Source of the DNA: Gemmatimonas sp.
GTDB taxonomy: Bacteria > Gemmatimonadota > Gemmatimonadetes > Gemmatimonadales > Gemmatimonadaceae
Reading direction: 5' to 3'
NCBI RefSeq assembly: GCF_031426495.1
Contig: NZ_JANPLK010000019.1
Coordinates: forward strand, 48,978 to 112,977
DNA length: 64,000 bases
Position numbers and translations under genes: made by a program. This document shows, one piece after another, positions 52,210 to 61,294 of the stretch; positions within the stretch are counted from its first letter, which is position 1, and every line of letters starts with the position of its first letter. The notes beneath the pieces were generated by a model. The model did not search any database and was not told the DNA's origin. It saw nothing but the letters and a program-made list of their open reading frames with translations.

Positions 52210-53474
52210 ACCGCCGTGCACTCTTCACTGACGATCGGGATTTGGCGGCGCTCGTGCGCGACGCCACCATGCTCGCGCCCTCCAGCGCGCTGCTGGATCG
52301 TGTGCATGCCAGTCGGGCCGATGGCCTGCGCGTGATGCTGCCCAGCGGTGATGCCGCCGCCGTACCGGTATCGCCCATGGCAACGACGTCGGCGATCGAT
52401 CAACTCTCCGTCGAGCAGCTCGCGGGTCGGGTGTGGATGATCGTCATCGCCGTCGCGGCCACCGTGGTGGCCGCAGTGACGTCGCTGTGGCCGCACGACA
52501 CGGCGACAGACGCGCTGCCGACCACCGCGCGGGCGGTCCCACGCCAGGCGGCGCCGGCAAATGTCGCCCTTGCAGACTCCACGACAAACGCCGCGCCTTC
52601 GAGTCGCGAATCGCTGATGGACGGTCTCTCGCCGTGGCCGCGCGTGGCCTTTGCGCAATCGCCGGGGGCGACCGACCGCAACGCGCCGTATCCCGGATTG
52701 TCCACGGTCGATGTGTCGCGCCTGAAGCCCGGCCGTCGCAGCTATCTGCGCAGCGTTGGCAACGCGTTGCACAGCTTGCTGCCCTACACGACGTACACGG
52801 TCGAGCTCGACTCGGCGGTGCTCGAGAAGCAGCCCACGTGGTGTCTGGTCACGGTGACACAAACCTCGACGGGGCTCGCCGAGAACAGTGAGCGCAATGC
52901 GCAGTACGACACGGTGTGGCTGCGACGAAACGACTTACGTCCGATCCGGCGGTCGCACTACGCGGGCTTCCTGCGCATGCGACAGACGTTCACCGACAGT
53001 ATGCTGGTGGAGACGGACTCGCTCATCGCGCCGCCCGGCAAGACGCTGCGCAACGGGATGACGCTCATGCCGTTTCGAAACGGGACGCTCCGAACACTCG
53101 ACGCGAGTGTCCCGTTTGTACCGACCGAAGAGACCATGCGGCTCGTGTTGCGCGCCTCCCCGTTGCACGAGCGATGGCGCGCCAGCGTCGGCACGCTCTC
53201 GGGGGACAACCGCTCGTTCGCCATGGGCGACCCCGAATATCTGAATCTCCGCGTGGATGGCTCGCGTGACATTCAGACGCTGAGCGGCCGCTACGCCACG
53301 TGGCGCGTGGTGCTGGAGACCGGCCCCAAACCGGAGGTCTGGTACGTGAGCAAGGAGACCGGCGAAACGTTGCTCACCGAGGGCTCCTGGGGCGTGAGCT
53401 ATCCCGTCTCCGAGACGCGACTCATGTACGGATTCGAGGAGACGAAGCGTCTGCCGAGCGCCGGGAGTCGGTAG
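52206..53474 (+). CDS. Membrane partner of ECF copy 2, anti-sigma paralogue without zinc motif
   Basis: A cytoplasmic N-terminus of ~75 residues contains no Cys at all. It is followed by one transmembrane helix (about 76-95, VWMIVIAVAATVVAAVTSLW) and a ~320-residue outer domain. The outer domain aligns with that of the 49669-50928 product: LSPWPRVAFAQS vs LSPWPLVAYAQS, DTVWLRRNDLRPI vs DTAWIRRSDMRLI, WRVVLETGPKPEVWYVSK vs WRVVLHTGPNPERWYVSK. It is presumably an anti-sigma or co-sensor whose cytoplasmic domain has diverged. A 14-bp-stem terminator follows. Confidence 0.8.
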   Translation: MNRRALFTDDRDLAALVRDATMLAPSSALLDRVHASRADGLRVMLPSGDAAAVPVSPMATTSAIDQLSVEQLAGRVWMIVIAVAATVVAAVTSLWPHDTATDALPTTARAVPRQAAPANVALADSTTNAAPSSRESLMDGLSPWPRVAFAQSPGATDRNAPYPGLSTVDVSRLKPGRRSYLRSVGNALHSLLPYTTYTVELDSAVLEKQPTWCLVTVTQTSTGLAENSERNAQYDTVWLRRNDLRPIRRSHYAGFLRMRQTFTDSMLVETDSLIAPPGKTLRNGMTLMPFRNGTLRTLDASVPFVPTEETMRLVLRASPLHERWRASVGTLSGDNRSFAMGDPEYLNLRVDGSRDIQTLSGRYATWRVVLETGPKPEVWYVSKETGETLLTEGSWGVSYPVSETRLMYGFEETKRLPSAGSR

Positions 53475-53477
53475 GGC

Positions 53478-53508
53478 AACGGGCGGACGTCATTGACGCC
53501 CGCCCGTT
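53478..53508 (+). terminator. Terminator-like hairpin after the ECF operon
   Basis: AACGGGCGGACGTC pairs with GACGCCCGCCCGTT (13 of 14) across a 3-base loop, directly after the stop codon at 53474. Only TTTGGG follows, so the T-tract is short. Confidence 0.65.
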
Positions 53509-53573
53509 TGGGCTGCAGCATCAGGGTGTACGCGATGTGATTCTCGAAGCATCCCAAGGCCCCGGAGGTCCTG

Positions 53574-54068
53574 ATGCACTTCGCTCAGTCGCTCTGCCCG
53601 CTCGCCGCCGTCCTGCTGTGGCTGTCGCCGGTACACGACGCCCGCTCCCAGATGGCTGCGCCTGCTAAATCGGCCGCACCGGCCGCCAAACCCGCGCTCA
53701 ACGCGAATCGCGTGACCTATGTCGCGGTCAGCGGCGCCGACTACAACTTCTCGGCGCCGGATCAAGTGCCGGCCGGAGTCGTCGCCTTTAACCTCACCAA
53801 TGCTGGCGCCGATCTGCACGCCCTTGCCCTGCTCGAGCTGCCGACCAATCACACGCTGCGTGAGTTCCTCGATATGTATCACAGCAAAGGCATCATTCCG
53901 CCGTGGATGCCGACGCTGGGTCAAACCGGGCCGATTGCGCCGAATCAGGAAGCTTTTCTGACCGTGCGCATGAAGCCGGGGCGCTACATCCTGGCCTGCC
54001 TCATTCCCGCTCGCGATGGCCGCGCGCATACGGAGAAGGGCATGGTGAAGATGATCACCGTGAAATAG
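53574..54068 (+). CDS. Secreted cupredoxin-like protein
   Basis: A signal peptide (LCPLAAVLLWLSPVHDARS) is followed by an Ala/Lys-rich linker and a ~115-residue cupredoxin-type beta sandwich: YVAVSGADYNFSAPDQVPAG, NAGADLHALALLEL, RYILACLIPARDG and HTEKGMVKMITV. Candidate copper ligands are the His in DLHAL, the Cys in LACLI, and His/Met in AHTEKGM, the order H-C-H-M of type 1 sites, although the Cys-His spacing is longer than in plastocyanin. GGAGG before the ATG fixes the start. It stands alone; the redox partner is unknown. Confidence 0.75.
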   Translation: MHFAQSLCPLAAVLLWLSPVHDARSQMAAPAKSAAPAAKPALNANRVTYVAVSGADYNFSAPDQVPAGVVAFNLTNAGADLHALALLELPTNHTLREFLDMYHSKGIIPPWMPTLGQTGPIAPNQEAFLTVRMKPGRYILACLIPARDGRAHTEKGMVKMITVK

Positions 54069-54113
54069 CGCGCCACGCTACACGGAGCGCCACGCTGCCT
54101 CATACGCGGCCGA

Positions 54114-55898
54114 CTACGTCTCCGGCAACGCCTCACCGGCGCGCCAGCCGTCGGTTCGCAACTGTTCGAGATAGGCCGTGACCCGTCCGCGCTCGGCGTG
54201 GGTGGGCAGCACCAGCACGTCGCCGTCGCGTGCCCACGCGAGCAACGCACGCACGGCGTCGAACTCACTTGGCGAAACCGTAACCCGATCGTCCGCTGCG
54301 CCGCACCGCCGGAGCTCGTCTACGAGCAGCGTCGGCAATTCCCCTTCAGGACGGCCGCGCAGTAGCGATACCATTTCCTTCACGACGACGCGATCAAAGG
54401 TCGCCACGCTCCACGCCGCCCGCGCGAGCGCCCGCAGCTGCTCATCATCACGATCTCCCGCGTTGCCGAGCACCAAGCCGCGCCGTGCCGCGACGACCGA
54501 CGCGGCGGTGGCGCACAGCGCGCGAATGCCCTCGGGATTATGCGCGTAGTCCACGAACGCGGTAATCCCCCCGAACGCGTAACGCTCGAGACGTCCCGCG
54601 TTGTCGTGCACGGCCGCACCAAATCGGCGCAACGCAACATGCACGGCTGACAACGACACGCCGGCGCAACTCGCGGTCAGTGCCGCCGCCAGTGCGTTCT
54701 CCACGTTGTGGCGCGCCGCTCCATCGGCCGTGACGGGCATCTCGTGCACGCGTCCGGCGTCGCCCCACACGCCCTCGCGACAGAGCATGAGATGTCCGTC
54801 GTGCAGCACCGCACCATCGCCATATGCTTCGATGCCGTCGGCGACGAGCTCCGTGTCGGCGTTCATGCTGAACCACACGATGGGAACGGCGTGCACCGCT
54901 GAGAGACGCTCGCCGAGCGCCACAAGCGTGGGATCGTCGGCATTGAGTACCAGCCGCGCTGCTGGGCCGAGCGCGCGCGTGACGATGGCCTTGACCTCGG
55001 CCAGATCCTCGAGCGTATGCACGCCGTACTCCCCGAAGTGGTCGGCCGAGATGTTCGTGATCACCGCGACCTGCGCGGTGGTCGTGCCCAGTCCGCGACG
55101 CAGCATGCCGCCCCGCGCCGTTTCGAGGACACCCACCTGCACGTCGGCATCGCGCATCACGAGGCGCGCACCTCCTGGCCCGGTGTAATCACCAACACCC
55201 AGCGTACGCTTCTCGACATCCGACTCCACGAACACCCCGTCGCTGCAGCTCCAGCCGGTGGTCGCACCAGCGGCGCGCCACATCGCAGCCACGAGACGCG
55301 TGGTGGTGGTCTTGCCGTTGCTGCCCGTGACCATGATGAGCGGCACATCGCTCACGTCGTTCCATGCCACCGATGCCGATGGCGGCGCGTCACCATGGGG
55401 CCAGGTGCGCACACCGCGTCCGCTGCCGACACTCACGGCTTCATCGTCGATGCTGAATGCCAGACCACGCGTAAGCGCTCCCGCCGCCAGTTCGCGCACG
55501 TGCGGATGTCGCGCACACTCCTCGGCGTACTGCGCACGCAGCATCGGCGCCGCATCGGGCACCTCGCGCTGGCCGATGTAAGCTTCCGATTCCACCCACG
55601 CCATCTCGGCCACCGCGGTCGCGGTCATCAAGCCGTCCGTTGGCGCCGAGAGGTAGCAGGTGGCGTCGCCAATGCTGTGGCGTGCCACGAACTCGGTGCG
55701 CTCCCAGCCCAGCGCCTGCGTGAGTCGGCGTGCCGCGTACGGCCAATGATCAACCGCACGACGGGCGTCGTCATCGACGACGACGACCGTAACGACCGCG
55801 CCGGGCGTCGGGCCGTACCGATTCGGCCCCTGCAGGCGCCGACAGTCACGAATGTTCGGCGACGGATATTCTGGTTCGTCGACCAGCGCGTCGGTCAA
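54114..55898 (-). CDS. CphA-related Mur ligase lacking the ATP-grasp domain
   Basis: The N-terminal ~110 residues (RRLQGPNRYGPTPGAV...) faintly match the CphA N-domain start. From residue ~185 a Mur-ligase domain follows: Walker A TGSNGKTTTT (191-200), VLETARGGMLRRGL, NISADHFGEYG, VLNADDP, HNVENALAA and DYAHNPEGI. These match motif for motif the Mur half of the cyanophycin synthetase encoded directly upstream, whose stop overlaps this start (ATGA). The ATP-grasp domain that adds Asp in CphA is absent. It may add Arg or another residue, extend short primers or regulate CphA; all of these are inference. Confidence 0.85.
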   Translation of the reverse strand: MTDALVDEPEYPSPNIRDCRRLQGPNRYGPTPGAVVTVVVVDDDARRAVDHWPYAARRLTQALGWERTEFVARHSIGDATCYLSAPTDGLMTATAVAEMAWVESEAYIGQREVPDAAPMLRAQYAEECARHPHVRELAAGALTRGLAFSIDDEAVSVGSGRGVRTWPHGDAPPSASVAWNDVSDVPLIMVTGSNGKTTTTRLVAAMWRAAGATTGWSCSDGVFVESDVEKRTLGVGDYTGPGGARLVMRDADVQVGVLETARGGMLRRGLGTTTAQVAVITNISADHFGEYGVHTLEDLAEVKAIVTRALGPAARLVLNADDPTLVALGERLSAVHAVPIVWFSMNADTELVADGIEAYGDGAVLHDGHLMLCREGVWGDAGRVHEMPVTADGAARHNVENALAAALTASCAGVSLSAVHVALRRFGAAVHDNAGRLERYAFGGITAFVDYAHNPEGIRALCATAASVVAARRGLVLGNAGDRDDEQLRALARAAWSVATFDRVVVKEMVSLLRGRPEGELPTLLVDELRRCGAADDRVTVSPSEFDAVRALLAWARDGDVLVLPTHAERGRVTAYLEQLRTDGWRAGEALPET

Positions 55899-58759
55899 TC
55901 GCTGGCCTCAGGCACGAGAATCACGCCGCGTTCGTCGCGCATGAGCACGACGTCGTCGGTCACGCTGTTCCACTTGGCCGGCGGCTCGATCGTGGTGGCC
56001 GGACCGACGGTCGATCGCGCCGGTGTCGCATCGTCGGCCGGTGAATCTTCCGACACTTCGGCGCGCGGGACCGCACGCGCGGCCCGCGGCGGTGGGATCA
56101 CGAGCTGTTCGTCATCCGGCCGGAAGTTGGTGATCTGCTTCCAGCCGCGCGCGAGCACGTCGGCGAACACGAGCACGAGATCGCCGGCCCTCGCCATCCG
56201 CAGCGCGCCTTCGATGGCCTCCTGCTCGTCGACGATCATCGTCACGCGATCGGCCGCCACGCCATGTGACATCAACGCGTCGCGCAGCATGCGCGGGACC
56301 TCGTCAGGTCCGCGTCCACGCGGCGAATCATCGCGCCGCACGATGTAATGATCGAAATCGCCAGCCGCCGACACCGCACCGATGGCCGCGATGTCTTCGT
56401 CGCGACGGTCTCCAGGCGCCGACAACACGCAAATGCGCCGGCCCACCGGCTTCATGCGATTCACCAGGTCGCACAGCGCCGCGATTGCGTGCGCGTTGTG
56501 CCCATAGTCGAAGAGCACCTTGAACGGATGCTCGTCGTACACATTCAGTCGGCCTGGTGCCTGGAAGAACGTGGTGTCGAACGTGCGCAGTCCATGTCGG
56601 ATATCCTCGAGCCGCACGCCCATCGAAAACGCCATCGCCGCAGCGAACATTGCGTTCTGCACGTTGAACGTGGCGCGCCCTTCGAGCGTGGCCGGAATGA
56701 GATGCGTCCACAGCAGCGGGATGTGCGCCCCGCGATCATAGATCGTGATCATCTGCCCGTTCACACCGGCTTCCAGCGCGATGGCGCGGCCACCAGCGCG
56801 GATGTGCTCGCGCACGAGGTCATGCGCCGGGTCCATCGTCACGTAGCACACGTGCTTGGCCTTCGTGTAGGCCGCCATCCGAAGGGTGTTCGGATCGTCG
56901 GCATTCAGCACGGCGGTGTCGGTCGCGATTTCCACGACCGTGCGCTTCACCTCGGCCAACTGCTCCAGCGTCTCGATGCCCTTCTGCCCCAAGTGATCGG
57001 GCTGAATGTTGAGCACTGCACCGACGTCTACATGCCGCATGGCCATACCAGCGCGCAGCAAACCACCGCGTGCCGTTTCCAGCACGGCTACCTGCACCGC
57101 CGGATCGCTGAGCACGATGCGCGCCGACGTGGGGCCCGTCATGTCGCCTTCCACCGTGCGCTGTCCATCGATGTACACACCATCGGTGGTGGTGAGCCCT
57201 ACGCGCTTGCCCGCCAGCTTGTGAATGTGCGCCAGCAGGCGCGAGGTGGTCGTCTTGCCATTGGTGCCTGTGATCGCGGCAATCGGAATCGTGCTCGGTG
57301 CGCGATCGGGAAACAGCATATCGATCACCTTGCCGGCGACATCGCGCGGGCGCCCTTCGCTGGGCGCCATATGCATGCGGAAGCCGGGCGCCGCATTCAC
57401 TTCGCACACGGCACCACCGATGTCTTTATAAGATTCGGTGATGTCAGGCGTGAGAAAGTCCACGCCGCCCACATCGAGGCCGATGGCCTTGATCGCACGC
57501 ACCGCCATCTCGGCGTTGTCGGGATGCACGACGTCCGTCATGTCGGTGGCCGTGCCACCCGTCGACAAGTTGGCGGTGAGGCGAAGGTACACATCCTCAC
57601 CCGCCGGCGGTACGGTGGTGGCGTCGTAGCCCAGCTTGGTGAGCAGACCCATCGCCTGCTCGTCGAGTTCGAGCTGCGTGAGGACCTTCTCGTGACCGAT
57701 GCCGCGACGCGGATCACTGTTCACGATGGCGATGAGCTGCTCGATGCTGTGCACGCCATCACCCGTGACCTTGCCGGGCTCGCGCTTGCTGACGGCCACC
57801 AGTTCGCCGTCGATCACCAGCATGCGGTGATCGTGTCCCGTGATGTAGCTCTCCACAATCACGCTGCGCGAAATCTCCTGCGCGCGCAGGAAGCCGGCGA
57901 CCACCTGTTCAGGCGTGGCCAGGGCAATGGACACGCCGCGTCCGTGATTACCGTTGTACGGCTTGGTGACGACGGGATAGCCGATGGTCTTGGCGGCACT
58001 GATCGCCTTCTCCGCCGACTGCACCAGCCGCTGCTTCGGCACCGGGAGACCGAGGTTGGCGAGAATACGATTCGTTTCTTCTTTGTCGCCCGCGAGGTCG
58101 ACCGCGATGTGCGACGTCTTGCCGGTGATCGTGGCCTGAATGCGCTGCTGATAACATCCGTAACCCAGCTGAATGAGACTCTGCTCGTTCAGACGGATCC
58201 AAGGGATGTCGCGCGCCTCGGCCGCGTGCACAATACTCGCGGTGCTCGGTCCGAGGGCCCGGCGCTGCGCGTAACGAATGAAGGCGTCACGACGCGCGGC
58301 GAGGTCGAAGCTCGGATCGGTGCCACGCGGTCGGAGATCTTCGGGCAGCAGATGGTGCAACAGATCGAGTGCCACTTCGGCCGCTTCGTGTCCGACATCG
58401 GCCTGCTCGTACTCGAACACCACGTCGTACACACCGGGCTGCGCGGTCTCGCGCGTCTTGCCGAAGGTGACCTTCACGCCGGCAATGTTCTGCAGCTCGA
58501 TCGCCACGTGTTCGAGTACATGCCCCATCCACGTGCCTTCGTCTTCCGTCATGCGACGCACGAATCCACCGGCCACGCCGTACGAGCAGCCGTGCTCGTG
58601 CAAGCCCGGCAGGGCCTCCAGCAGCGCTTGAACAAACTCGTCACCGAGCCGCTTGGTGGGCCACTCTTCGAGCGCTCCAAGATCGAGGACGAGCCGGATG
58701 ACGGGGAAATGCGCGTAGTGGCTCGGCCCCACGTACGTGGAGCGTTCGAGAATCTTCAT
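55895..58759 (-). CDS. cphA: Cyanophycin synthetase
   Basis: It polymerises Asp and Arg into multi-L-arginyl-poly-L-aspartate, a cytoplasmic nitrogen store. The three-part layout is complete: N-domain (1-160, WMGHVLEHVAIELQ), ATP-grasp (about 220-485, VVTKPYNGNHGRGVSIAL, VEVN-type CEVNAAPGF), and Mur ligase (from 490, Walker A TGTNGKTTTSR at 498-508, LETARGGLLRAG, NIQPDHLG, DYGHNAHAI). At 954 residues it is somewhat long, with a C-terminal Ala/Pro-rich extension. The start ATG 58759 is 6 bp after the cyanophycinase stop, so the genes are one operon. Confidence 0.96.
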   Translation of the reverse strand: MKILERSTYVGPSHYAHFPVIRLVLDLGALEEWPTKRLGDEFVQALLEALPGLHEHGCSYGVAGGFVRRMTEDEGTWMGHVLEHVAIELQNIAGVKVTFGKTRETAQPGVYDVVFEYEQADVGHEAAEVALDLLHHLLPEDLRPRGTDPSFDLAARRDAFIRYAQRRALGPSTASIVHAAEARDIPWIRLNEQSLIQLGYGCYQQRIQATITGKTSHIAVDLAGDKEETNRILANLGLPVPKQRLVQSAEKAISAAKTIGYPVVTKPYNGNHGRGVSIALATPEQVVAGFLRAQEISRSVIVESYITGHDHRMLVIDGELVAVSKREPGKVTGDGVHSIEQLIAIVNSDPRRGIGHEKVLTQLELDEQAMGLLTKLGYDATTVPPAGEDVYLRLTANLSTGGTATDMTDVVHPDNAEMAVRAIKAIGLDVGGVDFLTPDITESYKDIGGAVCEVNAAPGFRMHMAPSEGRPRDVAGKVIDMLFPDRAPSTIPIAAITGTNGKTTTSRLLAHIHKLAGKRVGLTTTDGVYIDGQRTVEGDMTGPTSARIVLSDPAVQVAVLETARGGLLRAGMAMRHVDVGAVLNIQPDHLGQKGIETLEQLAEVKRTVVEIATDTAVLNADDPNTLRMAAYTKAKHVCYVTMDPAHDLVREHIRAGGRAIALEAGVNGQMITIYDRGAHIPLLWTHLIPATLEGRATFNVQNAMFAAAMAFSMGVRLEDIRHGLRTFDTTFFQAPGRLNVYDEHPFKVLFDYGHNAHAIAALCDLVNRMKPVGRRICVLSAPGDRRDEDIAAIGAVSAAGDFDHYIVRRDDSPRGRGPDEVPRMLRDALMSHGVAADRVTMIVDEQEAIEGALRMARAGDLVLVFADVLARGWKQITNFRPDDEQLVIPPPRAARAVPRAEVSEDSPADDATPARSTVGPATTIEPPAKWNSVTDDVVLMRDERGVILVPEASD

Positions 58760-58765
58760 GATGTG

Positions 58766-59614
58766 CTATTCGGCCGTGACGAGGGAGTCGCCCAGCGCGG
58801 CATTGAGCGCGTCGTGCGGAGATGTAGCCGACGCGGTGGCAACGGCCATCCTCGTGCGGAGATTGAAGCTCGCACCCGCCGCCAGCACATGCAGCGTAGC
58901 GCCCAGCAGCGTCACGGCTTCGCCGGGTTCCGCTTCGGCGATCGACGAAAACGAGACGTGCGTCGGATCGATAATCGTGATCGAACCGGCACCCATGACA
59001 TCGATGGTATCATCCGGCGCAATAAACGCGGCCGTATCTTCATCGACACCAAGTCCGAAGGCGAACGGATTGTACGCCAGCGCGGTGAGCAGGCGCCCCA
59101 ATCGATCGCGCTGCCGGAAGTGCTGATCGATGATGACGCGATTCGTGAGCCCGAGGCCCGCACACATCGTGACCATGCCGGCGCGGGGCGAGCTCCCCTC
59201 GGCGCCGTACGCGATCATGTGCTCGCTGAGATACGCCGCGCCGGCGCTGGTCCCGGCAATGTGCATCCCCGCGGCGTGCCGCTCCCGCAGCAGATGACCC
59301 ACCGGCGTGCCGCCAAGCGTGGTCGAAAGCTTAAGCTGATTGCCGCCGGTGATGAACACCCCGGTGGCGCTGCCCAGCCATTCGAGCCAGTCGCCGTCGT
59401 CACAGTCGCTGCGCCGCTCGAAGTTGAGCGCCTTGGCCTGTGTCACGCCGTGCCGTTGGAATACGCGCTCATAGAACGCGCCCATGTCCGGCTCTGACGA
59501 CGCGGTGGGAATGATCGCAATGCGTGCTGCCGCGCCGCCGCTCAACGCCACGAAGCGGTCGAGGATGGACGGGGTGAGCAGCTTGCCGCCAATCGGGATG
59601 ATCCAACCGCGCAT
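58766..59614 (-). CDS. cphB: Cyanophycinase
   Basis: This S51-type serine peptidase cuts cyanophycin to beta-Asp-Arg. The nucleophile is in AGTSAGAAYLSEHM (Ser123 from this start), with FITGGNQLKL before it and LGVDEDTAAFI after. The first residues after ATG 59614 (RGWIIPIGGK) are the usual beginning of the family, so this start is preferred over a GTG at 59659. It has no signal peptide and therefore degrades the internal polymer. It is first in the operon with cphA and the extra Mur ligase; the isoaspartyl dipeptidase gene is divergent. Confidence 0.94.
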   Translation of the reverse strand: MRGWIIPIGGKLLTPSILDRFVALSGGAAARIAIIPTASSEPDMGAFYERVFQRHGVTQAKALNFERRSDCDDGDWLEWLGSATGVFITGGNQLKLSTTLGGTPVGHLLRERHAAGMHIAGTSAGAAYLSEHMIAYGAEGSSPRAGMVTMCAGLGLTNRVIIDQHFRQRDRLGRLLTALAYNPFAFGLGVDEDTAAFIAPDDTIDVMGAGSITIIDPTHVSFSSIAEAEPGEAVTLLGATLHVLAAGASFNLRTRMAVATASATSPHDALNAALGDSLVTAE

Positions 59615-59719
59615 AAGTCGGGGATGTGCGTGAGCCGTGCGTACCGTTGCGTACGTCACCGGAGGCGTCGAGCCTTACGAAAGCTAACGCTGGCCGAGGC
59701 TGCTGGGTAACGTTCCCGG

Positions 59720-60883
59720 ATGCTGCTGCTACGCAATGCGACTGTATTCGCTCCCGAATCGCGGGGGCAGATGGACCTGCTCGTCGGCGGAGAGCAGATC
59801 CTGTGGATGGGCGCGTCAATCGGAGCGCTGCCTCCGGTGCTCGACGTGACCGAGATCGATCTCGGGGGGCGCGTGGTCATTCCCGGGTTGGTGGACGGCC
59901 ATGCGCATCTCACCGGCGGCGGCGGCGAAGCCGGCCCGAACACGCGCGTGCCTGCCCCGCCCCTCTCGCAGTACACGCTCGCCGGTGTCACCACGACCAT
60001 CGGCGTGCTTGGCACCGACGACGTCACGCGGAGTACCGCCGAGCTGGTGGTCACGGCACGCGGACTGGTGGCCGAGGGGCTGTCGGCGTGGTGTCATACG
60101 GGTGGATACCATGTGCCGCCAGTCACGCTTACCGGCAGCGTACGCGGCGACATTGTGCATATCGACCGGGTGATCGGTGTGGGCGAGCTCGCCCTCAGCG
60201 ATCACCGCTCGAGCCAGCCCACGCTGGACGACCTGCTGAAGGTGGCGGCCGAGGCGCACGTGGGCGGCATCATGACCGGCAAGGCGGGCGTGGTGCATCT
60301 GCATATGGGAGACGGGGTGCGCGGCCTCGACCTGGTGCGCCAGGCACTCGACGCGAGCGAGATCCCGGCGCGGGTGTTCAACCCCACGCACGTGAATCGC
60401 AAGCGGGCACTGTTCGAGGAGGCGGTGGCGCTGGCCCGTCGCGGGTGCGTAGTGGATATTACGTCGTTCGACGTGTCGTCTGAGGAGGATGCCTGGAGCG
60501 CGGCGGATGCTCTCGAGCGTTTCTGGGCCAGCGGGGCGCCGGCCACCAACGTGACCGTGAGCAGCGACGGGGGCGGGTGTCTGCCGGTGTTCGACGCCGA
60601 TGGGCGGGTGGTCGAGATGGGCGTCGGTCACGCCGGCAGTCTCTTGGAGACCGTGCGCGAGCTCGTGGCCCGCGGACACGGCCTCGATCGGATCCTGCCC
60701 GCCTTCACCAGTAACGTAGCGGCACTGCTCCGCCTATCGGCCAAGGGCTCACTCCGAATCGGGGCCGACGCAGACCTGGTGGTGCTCGACGCCGAGTACA
60801 GAGTCCGCGACGTCATGGCCCGTGGCGTCTGGCACATTCAGGACGGAATGACCGAGCGCCGTGGCACCTTCGAGACAGCGTGA
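59720..60883 (+). CDS. iadA: Isoaspartyl dipeptidase
   Basis: This amidohydrolase-fold enzyme hydrolyses beta-aspartyl dipeptides, here most likely beta-Asp-Arg released by the cyanophycinase. Visible are VIPGLVDGHAHLTGGGGEAG (metal HxH), a His in CHTGGYHVPP, metal-bridging Lys/His in MTGKAGVVHLHMGD and RVFNPTHVNR, and the catalytic Asp in VSSDGGGCLP. At 387 residues it is normal. It reads away from the cphB-cphA operon across a 105-bp gap, so the two transcripts can share control. Confidence 0.94.
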   Translation: MLLLRNATVFAPESRGQMDLLVGGEQILWMGASIGALPPVLDVTEIDLGGRVVIPGLVDGHAHLTGGGGEAGPNTRVPAPPLSQYTLAGVTTTIGVLGTDDVTRSTAELVVTARGLVAEGLSAWCHTGGYHVPPVTLTGSVRGDIVHIDRVIGVGELALSDHRSSQPTLDDLLKVAAEAHVGGIMTGKAGVVHLHMGDGVRGLDLVRQALDASEIPARVFNPTHVNRKRALFEEAVALARRGCVVDITSFDVSSEEDAWSAADALERFWASGAPATNVTVSSDGGGCLPVFDADGRVVEMGVGHAGSLLETVRELVARGHGLDRILPAFTSNVAALLRLSAKGSLRIGADADLVVLDAEYRVRDVMARGVWHIQDGMTERRGTFETA

Positions 60884-61029
60884 CGCCCGTGTCCTGACAC
60901 GCCGGAGACGCGTCCTGAAAAATCGGTCGGTTTCGGGTTTGTGTAAGGAAACAAGTATTGACTTAATCGCCCTTTAGCTGGAAGTTGGGCGTCCGGCTGT
61001 CGTTCGTGACAGCAGGCAACTGTTTCACG

Positions 61030-61217
61030 ACATAGGTGTGTGGTCGCCGATCCCGACGTTGGGGTTGGCGCTAAGAGGGAACCCGGTGCGATTCCGGGGC
61101 GGCCCCGCCGCTGTAAGGGAGGACGAAGGAGCAGCACGCCACTGCGCACTCAGGGTTGGGTGCACGGGAAGGCCGCTCCGGAGGACGAATCCCGAGCCAG
61201 AAGACCTACCAGACACT
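61030..61217 (+). ncRNA. Cobalamin (AdoCbl) riboswitch
   Basis: Conserved elements appear in order: AGAGGGAACCCGGTGCGATT, CCGGGGC..CCCCGCCGCTGTAA, the B12 box GCCACTG (61138-61144), a GGGAAGGCC segment, CCCGAGCCAGAAGACCT and a closing P1 strand. This matches the Cobalamin family closely. It is followed by an intrinsic terminator and then the ribonucleotide reductase gene. The 145 bp before it (60885-61029) holds TTGACT at 60959, a possible -35, but no convincing -10. Confidence 0.95.
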
Positions 61218-61294
61218 GGAGTCCGCGCGCACCCTCGAGGGAGGGCACGCCGGGGATCGCTGTGTGCCGTTCACTTGAATGGCGCCGGCTCCGC

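Noticed and set aside
56348..59497. Open reading frame of over 1000 codons on the plus strand opposite cphA and cphB
   Set aside because: It is antisense to strongly supported genes, is His/Arg-rich without any domain, and is what high GC third positions produce on the opposite strand.
60884..61030. Gap after iadA considered as part of the iadA terminator
   Set aside because: No stable stem with T-tract was found directly after iadA; the only clear structures downstream are the riboswitch and its terminator.
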